Origin: Elysia marginata
Lineage: Eukaryota; Mollusca; Gastropoda; Plakobranchidae
DNA length: 27,151 nt
NCBI GenBank assembly: GCA_019649035.1
Contig: BMAT01010758.1
Span: forward strand, 97,918-125,068
Direction: 5' to 3'
A program made the translations under genes and the position numbers. A model generated the notes under the pieces. The model had not been told where the DNA came from and ran no database searches. It was given only the letters and a program-made list of their open reading frames with translations. The number at the start of each line of letters is the position of its first letter. Position 1 is the first letter of the stretch. Shown here piece by piece: positions 1 through 12,993 of this stretch.

Positions 1-2034
1 GTCTTCTCCTTTGTTGTCTCTAGTAGGCTTATTGGTGGGGTGACGGCAAAGATAGTCTGCTGGATTGAGCTCATCTTTGCCAGGGCTGTATCTGAGGTTG
101 AACTCGTATGGCATCAGTCGGAGACGCCATCGCTCAAAACGAGTTGAACACGGTTTGCTGCTGTTAACTATTCCAAGTAATGGTTCATGGTCAGTTGTAA
201 CTGTGAACTTGGAAATATACAAATACATATGGAACTTTTCTACTCCATAAACAACTGCAAGCATCTCTCTTTCAGTTTGGGAGTATCTTGATTCCACTTG
301 TGTAAGTGCTCGACTTCCGTAGCAGATAACATGTCCCTTCTGTGTTAGGATTGCTCCAAGACCACATGGAGATGCATCGACTATGATTTGGGTAGGCTTA
401 CTGGGATCAAAGTAGGACATAACTCCTGCATTGGTAAGAACTGATTTGAGCTGATCAAAAGCATCTTGTTGAGGTTTTCCCAAAGTCCAAGGCTGCGTCT
501 TCTTTGTCAACATGCGTAAAGGCTCAGTGATAGTAGCATATCCTCTGATAAAGCGTGATACATACTGCGTCATGCCTAAAAATGATCTGACAGCGGCAAT
601 GTTTGTTGGTGCTGTTGATTCTGAAATGGATTTGATTTTCTGGGGCTCAAGATGAATTCCATCTTGACCAAAAACATGTCCAAGGAAGGTAAGTTTTTGG
701 GCTCCAAACAGACACTTGTCTTTGTTCAGTTTGACTCCTCGCTCCTGTAGTCGGTCCAGAGTGGCTTGCAAATTCCTATCATGTTCTTCCCTGGTCTTGC
801 CAAAGATGATGACATCATCAATGTAGTTTGTGGCACCCTGAATATCATGCAATATCTGGTTGAGGTGATATTGAAAAAGTTCGGGAGCTGCATTGATGCC
901 GAACATGAGTCTTTTGTACCGTCTCAGGCCGACATGAGTTGTAAAAGTGGTGATATGGCGACTTTCTTCGCTAAGTTCTAATTGGTGAAATGCCTGCTTT
1001 AAATCCAAACGACTGAAAAACTTAAAGCCGTTGAGTTCATTTATCACCTCTTCAAGTGTGGGCATTGGGTGTCGCTCTCTCTTTATCGCTTCATTCGCTC
1101 TCCTCATGTCAACACACAGTCGGACTCCACCCGTTTTCTTTGGGATGACAACAATAGGGCTGACGCATGGGGTAGGACCTTCGACATTTTCAATGATGTC
1201 TTGCTCTTCCAAACGTTTTAATTCTGCTTCAGTATCCTTTCTTATGTGAAACGTAATTCTTCTGTGCTTTTGAGCCACTGGTTGAACTTTTTCATCGATG
1301 TGGAGTTTTATCTTGATGCCTTTTATCTTGCCAAATCCTTCAAAAAGATTTTCTGAGATTGTCACGTTGTTCAGAAACGAAATTATTTTCAGTTCTTGAG
1401 AGGTTGTAGCAGAAAGTAAGTTACATGCTTTCTCAGGTGTTTGGACGACATAAAAAGTTGCTTGTGTCTTCTCTCCGTTGCACTGGATCGATGCTGTGAA
1501 GCGTCCAAGGACATTGAGTTTTTCACTGTTAGAATATCCATAAATCACAATAGGATCTGGTCTCAAAATTGGTTTCTTGTGCATCTTATCAAACGAAGTT
1601 TTTGTAAGAATGTTGACAGATGCACCTGTGTCAACAATAAATTTCACTTGATTTGAACATAAGTCAGCTGTCACTGTAGGTATGCTTTTCTTGGTATTGA
1701 TTTGGAATACCCCTGCACTGTCAGAGTCTGATTCATCATCCTCATGGTGAATTTGTTTTACTGCTGTTTTATGTCTTTGCTGTTTTCCTGATGACCTGCA
1801 GACAGATGCAAAGTGATTAGCTTTGCCACATAAATGACACGTTTTTCCTTTTGCTGGGCACGGTCTTGTTGAAGGATGAGGGAAAGTTCCAGCACAATTC
1901 CTGCATTTTGATTTGTTTCCACAGGGTCTACCTTGTTTGTATGTTCCTTTATGTTTGGGTTGGAAGCTTGCTCCTGCTTGTGACTGACTTCCTTCTATTT
2001 TGGGATGTCTGGGCTTTCTGCTGATTGCTGCGGC
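1..2034 (-). CDS. Ty3/Gypsy LTR retrotransposon pol (NC, protease, RT, RNase H), partial
   Basis: The frame stays open from just after the gag stop to the window edge, about 678 codons. In order it shows a CX2CX4HX4C zinc knuckle (about 1798-1839, CHLCGKANHFASVC), an aspartic protease active site VDTGAS (about 1618-1635), a reverse transcriptase with SRLDLKQAFHQL and the catalytic YIDD (814-825), and an RNase H with VDASPCGLGAIL, TEREML and TTDHEPL. This order is that of Ty3/Gypsy elements. The integrase and 3' LTR would lie beyond position 1. The absence of any stop or frameshift suggests a fairly young insertion. It lies in the intron downstream of exon P, in the same orientation as the host gene. 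Confidence 0.93.
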
Positions 2035-2571
2035 TTAACCTACTTCTCTTTCAATCTCTCCAACTTGCTTGTTTGTTAGCTCTTCATTTCTAGCTTCTTG
2101 TAGAAATTGATGCAAAGTTACTTTATCTCTAAGTGCTTTCTTTCTCAACTTAGATGATATGACACCTTCTATCATCTGTGACAGGATTTCTCTTTCAAGA
2201 TCAGCAAACTCACACAGGGCTGCTTGTCTGCGTAAGCGTACATGGAACTGGTCTACAGATTCCACTTGTTCTTGATGCATTTTTCTGAACTTGAATGATT
2301 CGTACACCAGATTTACTTTAGGTGTAAAATGATTTGTAAGGGCTGTTTTCAGGGCATTAAAGTTGGATTTTTGAACATCTGGAAATGTGTCCACTAGATC
2401 AAAAATTTCTTCTCCACCATAGTGTATGAGTAAGGCCTTTTTCCTTTCGTCAGCTTCAATGTTCATTCCAGTTAACTAGTTTTCTAGCTGCTGGATCCAC
2501 TTTCGCCACCTGGTTCCAACTGACAATTCATCCTCACGGATTTGAAATAGGGGAAAGGTTGCCAGTGACAT
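2035..2571 (-). pseudogene. Ty3/Gypsy gag with two in-frame stops
   Basis: The frame starts at ATG 2571 (MSLATFPLFQIREDELS) and runs through RWRKWIQQLEN, MNIEADERKKALLIHYGGEE and a retrotransposon gag domain (VYESFKFRKM, DQFHVRLRRQAALCEF) to a TAA at 2035-2037. A TAG at 2476-2478 interrupts it near residue 32. Pol continues in the same frame straight after the TAA, so gag and pol would be one polyprotein apart from these two stops. An ATG at 2466 lies just after the TAG, but the homologous-looking N-terminus upstream favours 2571 as the original start. The TAA could be a translational read-through site; the TAG is more likely a nonsense mutation. Confidence 0.8.
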
Positions 2572-2900
2572 ACTTCTCGGATCTATGATTTGCATCTGTT
2601 ATGTCAGCCAGACTTGATGAGATTGTTTTAGTATTACGATGCGGTATCTAGTTGAAGTACTAACTCTTTGGTCCGTACAACAGTTTGCGGTATCTAGTTA
2701 TCGAAGTAATAACTCTTTGGCTTATAAGTTGGCTCACGTGTGGAGGTGTCAAATCTTAGATCTAGTTTCGCCTTTGCAAGGGATTTCGTACTTAAATTTC
2801 TGTTTATTAAGTCTAAAATATACCTTTTACCCTTTTTTATTTTTAAATCCTCGTCGCCAATGTAATATTGTAATGACTTATCAATAGATCTAGGACAACA
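2572..2900 (-). mobile_element. Ty3/Gypsy 5' leader, probable primer-binding site and edge of 5' LTR
   Basis: Upstream of gag in element orientation is a noncoding leader of about 290 bases. At 2848-2866 the minus strand reads ATTACATTGGCGACGAGG, resembling the LTR-end plus primer-binding-site junction of many Gypsy elements (TGGCGAC). On that reading the 5' LTR starts at 2861 and extends upward. I could not fix its outer end because the 3' LTR is outside the window. Two short near-repeats (GCGGTATCTAGTT, 2641-2653 and 2688-2700, each followed by GAAGT and AACTCTTTGG) lie in the leader. Confidence 0.45.
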
Positions 2901-3563
2901 TGTTGAAATAATCAGCAGAAGACGACATCTTGGTTTAACTAGTTTAATCAGGAAGTGTCAACTGGCCAGATTTAATTAGTGACAAAGGTTAAGCTTATAT
3001 GACTGCCTATTAGTAATGGACATTACAACTGTATTATCTTGGCTATTACTGTGGTATGAGGTTCGTTGTCATCCTCTTGTACCTGATAAGTTAATATTGT
3101 TTCGTGAAGATTGTCAACTGTTGGTGTGATCATGCCCAACCCAAACCATTGTATGATTGTTTTTTTTTACTAATCTCTTGAAAAAATACTCTCTTTTCTA
3201 GGGTAAACTGTGATTTATGGATGCACCCATGGTAGTGATGAATATCGGTTGTCATAGATATATACCTAATGATGTAGAGATGAGTACAATCTAATAGTGC
3301 AATAACATGTGATCAGTGACATAATACATCTGGATTACTCCTAACAATTTCAACAAGAAAATAGACATGGATTTTAGAAAGGCATAAATATTTGTTGTGA
3401 AATCAAATCATGCAACAATGACAATGTAAGAAAAAAATCAATCTTAATCTAAAATAATTAAACATTTACACTGATTTGCATACCTATATCATTAAAATTT
3501 ACTAGTCTTAAAGTTTGTTTCACAGATCAAAGCTAAGAAAGATCAAAGACAACATTTTCCAAC
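2901..3563. other. Intron sequence, possibly Gypsy 5' LTR
   Basis: This AT-rich stretch holds no coding frame or Calx-beta exon on either strand. It may contain the rest of the Gypsy 5' LTR, but no TG...CA boundary or target-site duplication can be fixed without the other LTR. Confidence 0.4.
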
Positions 3564-3687
3564 CTGAAAATTCCACTGGATTGTCATTCTCTGTGATATT
3601 GATTCTAGCAACCATTGGAAATCCCGATTGTGCGCCACCATCAGGGGCGGACAGTTGAAGAACAAATTGCTCATCACTTTCTGGGAT
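3564..3687 (-). CDS. ADGRV1: Exon P: end of Calx-beta repeat 8
   Basis: This exon has 124 bases, phase 0 in and phase 1 out. It reads IPESDEQFVLQLSAPDGGAQ, then SGFPMVARINITENDNPVEF, S. Joined to exon O it gives NDD-IPESDEQF, a complete Ca2+ loop, and INIT is a sequon. The acceptor is CCTTGGTATAG/ATCCC. The donor TTTTCAG/GTTGGA is the weakest of the set. The next exon would be below this one, and the visible sequence to position 1 shows only the Gypsy element. Confidence 0.88.
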
Positions 3688-6600
3688 CTATACCAAGGAA
3701 AGTTGACAGAAAGTATTAAAAACAGTACAAAATGCAGCAGCCCCAACAACTATTTCGGGTATATTCCTAGCAGAGCCTACAAAATTAGATCTAGATATCT
3801 AGTATCAAACGCCAACAGATTACATCATTGTATAATTATTTCAGTGTTTGTTGGAGCTATTTTTAATCTGAATCTAACGTTCACTCTTCAGCGTTACAAG
3901 TTAACTTAAATTTTTACATCTTTTGCTTCCCTTGACTAGATCTAGATCTAGGCCATAAGTTAAAACAAGCGAAATGTGAACATCTTATCACATCGATATC
4001 TAACAAGTTACTAACAACACTAACATCGTGCATCTAGACTACCCTCTGCCAACAGTACCGCTGTGAATTATTTTTAGTAATCGATACCAGTCAAGTACTT
4101 AAATATTGTAGGCCCTACACCCTGCTTGTATTTTCGTTCCCTTTTTTAATTAAACCATTTCATTGTTACAAGGTGCAGTGAAAACAGAAGCTTGTTCTCA
4201 GCTATTTTTAAGACTACTAAATCCAAGTCTGTTTTTTTTTTTCGGCAAAATGGGACTGATTTTCTCAGTTGGGACATCTATCTTGGAAAAACACCTAGGC
4301 CGCCGTAAGACAGACTGAAAACTCCAGCATGAGTGAATGTCATGTTTCTTATATTTTATAGATCTATTAAATTTTGTTTGGGCCGGCCCATAACTGCAAA
4401 GTACTCGTTGAGACTTTACTTGCACTAACTATACTAAAAACTCAAAAGAGATAGATCATTAGAACTTTTATGCAACAGTTTGTTTACGTTTAGACTGACA
4501 GGCCTATTGAGTATGGTGGCCTAGAAAAACACCTCTACCCCCCATGCAGCCTGAGTGCATATTGTTGCACGATAGGTAAAAAAAAAACTATGTAGGCTAC
4601 TAAGAAAGAACGCTCCAAGAGCACTTTTGATACAGGATTCAGCAACAATAGAAGGAATCATGTTGCTTCGTTCTTTGCCACTACAAGCCTGAAAATGGTT
4701 TTCACCTTAAATAGAAGAAGAAAACATGTCACGTCGAGCCTGAAGTGGAAGAAAAAAGGCGCCCAAAACTTTCAGAAGGTTAAAATAATCGATTCGCCCA
4801 TTTGTTTTTTTCAGTGAGCGGAACCATCACAATGTACAGAAACACTAAGAGCTAGTAATTTTGAGTATATTCTTCTGTCCATAGCGAAAACAGGTAAGCA
4901 AAAATGAGAAAAAAATACCAAATTTAGAAAATTTACATAACTCAACACCTGCTCTCAAGCGTTTCAAGCAGTTTAGGCCCTATGTTACCGGTATCGGTAT
5001 CAGTGGCGTCCGCCACACGAGTACATACTCCGGTCAGTCGGTCACGTGCCTCGGCCTAACTGGCTCTGCGTACGACAGTAACTGTGCGCTATTTTTAGAT
5101 GATAATATCGATGACGCCTTTTTCTACGCTTGTTGTTAAATTATGTGTCCAAAAGTAAATAAATTGTATCCAATAAAATGTAAAACATAATTAATTAATT
5201 ATCGTCACTTTATATTATTGATAGCTCAAAACCAGGTGGTTTAGATGCGTGAGAGGGACAGGCAAGATTGAAATATTTGGCTATTGAAAATAGGCTAGCT
5301 ACATCGAAATAAAGCCTAAAAATGAAAAATATAGATACTAAGGATTGGGATATAGCTCTAATGATTAAGGAGAATAAGGGAAACAGCCAGGATACAAATC
5401 AGAGCCATTAAATTTTGCTGCATGGTGTACAAATATTTTCAGAAATGTATTTTATTTTTCTTTCAAATAGGATTTTTCTTAAAATAAGCTTTTTTTGGCA
5501 CTTAAAATCTATCTTCACCTAGATTTAACCGATTGCTTTGAAAATTTGCGTAATATTTGTGCAAAATGCAAGCTATAAAGTAATAGATCTAGAGGCTTTT
5601 TTCAATATTCAATTTTGTTTTCGAGAAGTTTGAGTCTTTCACTTGAAAAATAGGGTTATTGGTAGCCTATTTTTGGGGGGACATGCAGCTTTTAAAAATT
5701 CACATTAAAGGGGTGGGCAGCAAGGACCTTGGTGGGCAGTTATAAAAGAAAAAAAACACTTTTATACTTTAAGAGATTGGGTTGCTGTTTATAGTCCCGA
5801 AGTTTGAAGTCATTCAGTTGGAAAATGTATGTCAAGGTGGATTTCGAGATAGTCATTTTGGGAGTGCAAAGACTACTACCGCTGCGTTGTCATAGCAACC
5901 ATACAATTAAATATGAAAATTTTATATTTTTAATCGGTTTGAAGGAATGCTGAATATGAAAGGCTAGGTTACAAATCTTTCAGTCACGAACAAAAAATAT
6001 GACCCTTAGGATCCCCCCCACACACACACACACACACTTAATCCAGACTCTAGATCAGGATATCTCCTAGATCTGGCGCAAAACCGAGATTGTCTTAATT
6101 CATATATCTAGAATCTAGATCTTTTTAGACGCTTAATCTAGATGTTAAGATCTAGATCTAGCCTAGATTCTACAGAATTCAATAAAACTAGTTAGGATGG
6201 GGATAAAACTATTATTCATTAACGTGCGTTCATCCCCCTACCATCAGTGTGTAAAATGCATCCTAAAAAATTAGGCCCATTTAATGCTGCACGTTGCTGT
6301 GTTCGAACAAAGTACAACATCAGATCAGTACTTTACCCTCGCTTCATTCATTTATACAAGTTTACACTGTGTTCAGAACGCATTACTAGTATAGGCCTAC
6401 TCTTTAATTGTGACAAACAATGTTATAGCGGTTGAGAGTATGACCGTTTCTATATTTCTTCATCAGCCAACTTGAAATTTATGACAAAGCACTATGATGC
6501 TTAAGAAAGTCATAACATCACGTCAGTATGACAGTATTGTTACTTTCTATGTTATGATTCAGAATATTTTGTCCCCCTTCACAAACGACAGGTTTACGTT

Positions 6601-9600
6601 TTGTCACAGACTCAATAGAGACCTTTAGCACACGCACCGTGTCTCAATACGCGTACGTGAAAATCGGGAAAGCAGATTGAGAAACTATAAAAATAATGAA
6701 ACCAGTTTCTAAAAATAGAACGTCTGTGGGTCTATTTTTAGAAACTGGTTTCATTATTTTTATAGTTTCTCAATCTGCTTTCCCGATTTTCACGTACGCG
6801 TAGTGAGACACGGTGCGTGTGCTAAAGGTCTCTATTACAACAAAAAGAAAAGAATGTTAATACTTAAAATTGAAAAAAAATAATATGCACATACCTATCA
6901 TTCGAAATACCTTCTGAAAACCAAAATGTACTTTGCAAACATTGTACTGATACATAAAAATGAAAAAAAAATGACAGCCCAATTCGCATACTTTCTCTTT
7001 CTCTCCACTTACATCATCATTGACAACCAAGATCACAATGGCTGCCTCGTTTTGCCCATCCTGGAATACCAAAGCCCCTGATGCTGGGGTCAAGTCTTGC
7101 TGATCAGCCGGCAACACGCTCCAGGGGACAGTCACCTGACCATTGGTGCCCCATGCTCGCTGCACTAGGACTGTCACATTCAGCTGTTGTCCGGCTTGCC
7201 CTTCACCTGATTTGGTCAATGTATGTTACAATACAACATTAGGCCTAAATATGTTATAAGACTCATAATCTTTTGATAGACTTTTTGTATCAATTTAACA
7301 AGAGAACATTGAAATACATGTACTACACAAGTTCTAATTTTTTGGCATTGAATTCAGAACCAAAGGTGATGGTGCGTAAAAATCGTCAAGCTTTTGTAGA
7401 ACTAAAGCAAAGACAAAAAAGGATATTACCTTTCGGGTCATTTCATTTTTAGTTTTGATATCATACACACTCATAGATTTTCAAGTCTCGAAACAATTGT
7501 TAAATAATCTGCACCATCTCTGATGTCAGTTAGTTAAGACACAATATCATTTAAAATAAAGTTTGAAATGGTTAATTCCGCCATCTATGTTTCGCGGACG
7601 AACTGTTCGTTACAACATACAATCTTTTGTTTAAAAAATTTCAGCTGTCTAATAATGGAGACTAATCCGAAATTCCAACTAAACTCATCCACATTATATA
7701 GCTCTTCAGGTTTATTTTTGTGGTAAAATCGATGTAATTTTTATGTCAGTTTATCTAACTTAAGATGCTCAAAGTATTAATTTCTTTCATTTGCCAAGCC
7801 TAGAAAGTAAAAAAAAAGATTGTGAAAGACTTGTATCTCTTACATGCTAATTAATCTCATTGTGTGCCTTAAACAAGAGAAGCCTACGTCTTTGATAATT
7901 TGATTTGGTTCTTAGATTTCAGCATTCACAGCACAGACAGCTAGGGACGTGCAACGGTAACATTTCAGTACATGTGAGAATTCAAAGGGAAATCACCAGG
8001 GGAGGATGAAATACCGGCGGAACTACCCCAAGCACTAGCCCCAAGTGGAAAGGAGCAATTGCAGATCCTTATCAATGATATTTATACGTCCGGAACACCA
8101 CCTAGGGACTTCACAGTCGGTGTATACATCCCTATTCCGAAAGTTAACAAAGCGACAAAGTGCTCAGACCATCGCACAATCAGCCTAATCTCACACGCCT
8201 CAAAAATACTTTAAAAAATCATCATTCATAGGATGAGTCCGATGATCAATAGACCTCTTGACGAGACACAACTGGGATTTAGAAAGATGTAAGGCACTCG
8301 GGATGGCATATTTCTCCTTAGAAACATCATCGAGCGATTGGCCGCACACCAGAAAGATCTCCACGTGTGCTTCATTGATTATACCAAGGCGTTTGACAGG
8401 GTGAATTATGCCAAACGGATAGAAGTTTTGACAAAAGCAGGAGTACCAGACCACGAGAGAAGGCTCATTGCGGAATTGTACTGGAACCAAACGACAAAGG
8501 CGAAAACAAATTCTGGAACTACAGAGGATATTAACATCTTGAGAGGCGTCAGACAAGGATGCATTCTCTCGTCAGTCCTCTTCAACCTGCACGGCGCATT
8601 CTTTTTGCAAGAAGCACTGGAGGAAAAGAGAGGGATTTCTTCGAATGGCGTAAATATTACAAATGTGAGATATACTGACGACACGGTTATTATGGCAGAG
8701 ACACCTGAGAGCCTCCAGCAGATGCTCGACAGTATAGCCGAAAGCTGCAAATCTTACGGGATGGAAATGAATGCCAAATAGACAAAAACTATGCATATCG
8801 GAAAAGAGAAATAGAAAATATCCATACTAACCGAAGGAACCCCACTGGAGAAAGTGACAAAGTATCAGTATCTGGGGCATATATACTAACAAAGACGTCT
8901 CAATGAAGAAAGAAATAGACATAAGAGAAGGCAAGGGCAAAGTTTTGGAAACACAAAGAGCTGCTTCGAAGGAATATAAACATAGACACGAAAAAGAGGA
9001 TTCTACAATGTTATGGCTTCTCGGTTTTTAACTAAGGGTCCGAAACATGGACCTTCAAAAAAGTAGTCAAAGATAAAATAAAGTCCTTTGAAGTGTGGTG
9101 CAACATAAGAGACTTGAGAATATTTTGGAATGGGCACAAGACCAACGAAGACGTACTACAAGCGGCGGATGTAACAGAAAGATTGCTAGACCAGCTGATA
9201 AAGAGCAAATTGCGCTACACTGGTCATGTTATAAAGGGGAGCTCGTGTTTTGTTTTGCAGCTAGCCCCGCAGTGCAGAATTGAGGGCAGAAGAGGTAGAG
9301 GACGTCCTAAAAGGAGCTGGACTGACGACATCAAGCAATGGACCCACTATCGTACATATGGAGAAATCAAAGGGAAAGCTGAGAGTAGAAAGGAATGGAA
9401 AGTCATGGTTGCCAACCTTCGGACCGAAGAAGGCACTGAATATACAAGAATTCAACACAAACTCGAAGCGTTACTATGTTCGTACCTGTGGTCACGACAG
9501 TCGGGTCTGTATAAAATTGAATTACGCCAAAGGGGTTGTCACTGCCAAGGATGGTAATTGAGACTGAAGTTCTCTCCCCTAGCACAGAAGGGGGATTTCC

Positions 9601-10564
9601 CATCGGGGTTAGCGCGAGTGTGTACCGAGCTGATACCTGAAAAAGTCATGATTGCGCAAATTTGTTAACCCTTAGTTAAAAAACCATTACAATATCATAT
9701 CATATCATTCAAGGCCAAATAGATTTATCATCTTTTAAACGCCCTAAAAATCAAAGAAAACTACAATTAATCAAAAACATATTTATAGACATCAATTTAC
9801 AACTATAGAAACAAAAACCAATCAAAATCATATTTAAGAGACACCCGTTCACGATTAACATGGTTTTTTAAAAACATTATTTAACGATGATGCATTTTTA
9901 GTCTTATATTGCAAGGTACTCCAAAATTTAATTGTTCTCTGGATAAACCAACAATGTCTTATGTTTGTTTTGCACCATAAAAAAAATTGAAATTACCTCC
10001 TTTTGTGAGTGTAATGTTACATTAGGCAAAAAATCTGATGACTTCAAGAGATGGTTTAACATAAGCAAAATTAACTACAAATAAATTTACTTCACGGTAT
10101 AGAAATACAATTGCAAAATGTCAAAAACAGAAGCATGCTTGCTTTGTGGACATATTGATTATCTTTGAATAAAGAAAATTTTGCGTAAAGTAAAACTTAA
10201 TAATTGTACCTAACAAATACACCAGTTTACAAACGAATTTCAAATGAGCGAACATTGAATCTCCCTTCCTAAGCCTCAGTTATTGGGGTGAAACTTTTAA
10301 TGGAACCCCAAAGAAAGGCACAAAAGATGAATAGCTTGTTATCCCTAAGCGTCAGAATATTCTTTACCGACTATGATGGCTATTAAATCTCTTCTATTAG
10401 TCATTAGATAAGACAGTACCGATTCAAAACCTTCTCGTTTGGAAGCTAAAAGAGTAAAAACTTCATAAGAAAATGGAAATATCTGAATTGATAGATTTAT
10501 GGATAAACATAAAGTTAAATTGATAGATAGATATATAGAAGCAGTGACAAACAAAAATCAAGAC

Positions 10565-10610
<46 letters not shown>

Positions 10611-11883
10611 TATAATAACAATAATACTAAATGATCTTTATATAGCGCTTTACCACTGCCTATGGCGATGCTTAGAGAGCTTTACATAAATAACACTTGC
10701 TTTAAAAATTACATGAAAAAAACAGCATGGAGATCCACAAAGACATAAATTATTGTAAAATTCCTGATTTAAAAAAAAAACATAGTTAATTAATCAGTAG
10801 ATTTGAAGATAGTTGATTACTATAATGTCAGCTATTATAAAACACAACAGTTTCCATAAAACATTACCTTAAAACGTTATCACAATATCACCCAATTATA
10901 CATAAAAGCAGATTTTTTTTTGGATATGGTACATTTATAATATTAATGATAAAAGAAAACCAATGAATGTCTTATTAAGACGCAGTGCCGTATGCCTTTA
11001 AAAACGAAAATTAATGGTGCTTAAGTGCTTTTTTGAAATTTTTCTCTTCTTCTATGTGACGTAGAGGCTTTTGTAAAGAGTTCCAGAATTTTGGACCTAA
11101 ATAAGAAAAAACATCTTTCACCAAGAGTTTTATATCGTTAGCGAGGAACAACTAATATTTTGTTAACATTAGAAGACCGTAAAGCTCTCCCTGGTTGGTA
11201 TAATTCTAGCGCTTCTTGAGTGTATGCTGGTCCACGCCCATTTATACTTTTATGACTAATGAGGGCAATGTTATATTCAATTTCCTCTATAACTGGGAGC
11301 TAGTGTAAGCTATGTAATATTGGTTTTGCATGATCTCTTTTCTTACAGCGCTTTACGACGCGAGCAGCATTGTTTTGAACAACTTGTAACCTAGATAAAC
11401 ATTTAGATGACAGACCGGCTAACAGACTGTTGCAATAGTCTAGCTTTGAGTTTGAGAGCACTAAAGATGACATAAGTGTCTTGGCCACATCCCACATCAG
11501 TTGTAAGGTAATTACGAATCGATGCAATATTTCTTATTTGGTAGTGCATACTCCTGCATAAGTTATTTATTTGTGGTGTCATGGAAAGTTCATCATCCAT
11601 AATAACGCCATAGTTTTTCACCATCTTACTCAAATCATACAGATAGATAAAATCATGGTCAATCTAAAGGAAAACAAACAGCACAAATTAAAAGGCTATA
11701 CAGCAGCTTAAATACATAAAGATACAGGTGTAAAATCCTTAAAGATTTTTCATACCCAGGAAATGTTCCGGTTAAAAAAATGTAAATATCCAAACAAACA
11801 AATAAGGCACCAATGTTGAAAAAATTTCCTATTATTTATAATATTTTTTGCGTTAAATATTTTACTTCTTGCGCTTGTTTTCT

Positions 11884-11929
<46 letters not shown>

Positions 11930-12241
11930 GTCTATTTGAAAACATACATAAGTTTTTTAAAAAATGGGTTACCTCTGGTATTCCATCCGGTATGGCCACC
12001 ACCCTTGCCCTCGCTTCTCGTTCCCCAGGCGAGAATGTCATGACATTCGTTGCACCGTAGAACTGCTCTTCTCCAGCAGGCGAGATAGAATAACGCACTG
12101 ACCTTTCTTCTAGTAGACCACCTGTCCTCTCGACAATCACCTGGACAGCGCCTTCACCCTCCTGGTGTACAGTTATAGAAAAATATTGCAATAGTAGCCG
12201 TAAATTAATAGTACTAGTGGTAGTAGTAGTGGTAGTAGTAT

Positions 12242-12289
<48 letters not shown>

Positions 12290-12961
12290 TAGTAGTAATA
12301 AAAGTAGTAGAAGTAGTAGTAGCAGTAGCGGTAACAGTAGTAGTAGCAGCAGTGGTGATGGTGGTAGTAGTTGTAGTAGTAGTAGTAGTAGTNNNNNNNN
12401 NNNNNNNNNNNNNNNNNNNNNNNNNNNNNNNNNNNNNNNNNNNNNNNNNNNNNNNNNNNNNNNNNNNNNNNNNNNNNNNNNNNNNNNNNNNNNNNNNNNN
12501 NNNNNNNNNNNNNNNNNNNNNNNNNNNNNNNNNNNNNNNNNNNNNNNNNNNNNNNNNNNNNNNNNNNNNNNNNNNNNNNNNNNNNNNNNNNNNNNNNNNN
12601 NNNNNNNNNNNNNNNNNNNNNNNNNNNNNNNNNNNNNNNNNNNNNNNNNNNNNNNNNNNNNNNNNNNNNNNNNNNNNNNNNNNNNNNNNNNNNNNNNNNN
12701 NNNNNNNNNNNNNNNNNNNNNNNNNNNNNNNNNNNNNNNNNNNNNNNNNNNNNNNNNNNNNNNNNNNNNNNNNNNNNNNNNNNNNNNNNNNNNNNNNNNN
12801 NNNNNNNNNNNNNNNNNNNNNNNNNNNNNNNNNNNNNNNNNNNNNNNNNNNNNNNNNNNNNNNNNNNNNNNNNNNNNNNNNNNNNNNNNNNNNNNNNNNN
12901 NNNNNNNNNNNNNNNNNNNNNNNNNNNNNNNNNNNNNNNNNNNNNNNNNNNNNNNNGTAGT

Positions 12962-12993
<32 letters not shown>

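Noticed and set aside
2035..2466. Gag starting at the ATG at 2466
   Set aside because: Clear gag N-terminal sequence continues upstream in the same frame to 2571, interrupted only by a TAG.
3628..3909. Plus-strand open frame opposite exon P
   Set aside because: It is an antisense shadow of exon P running into intron, without homology.
8200..8796. Minus-strand open frames opposite the LINE (114 and 118 codons)
   Set aside because: They are shadows of the reverse transcriptase frame and show no domain.
12393..12956. Possibility of a missing exon in the assembly gap
   Set aside because: Exons L and M join in phase 0 and give a continuous Calx-beta repeat (FEIE to EGEGAVQV).
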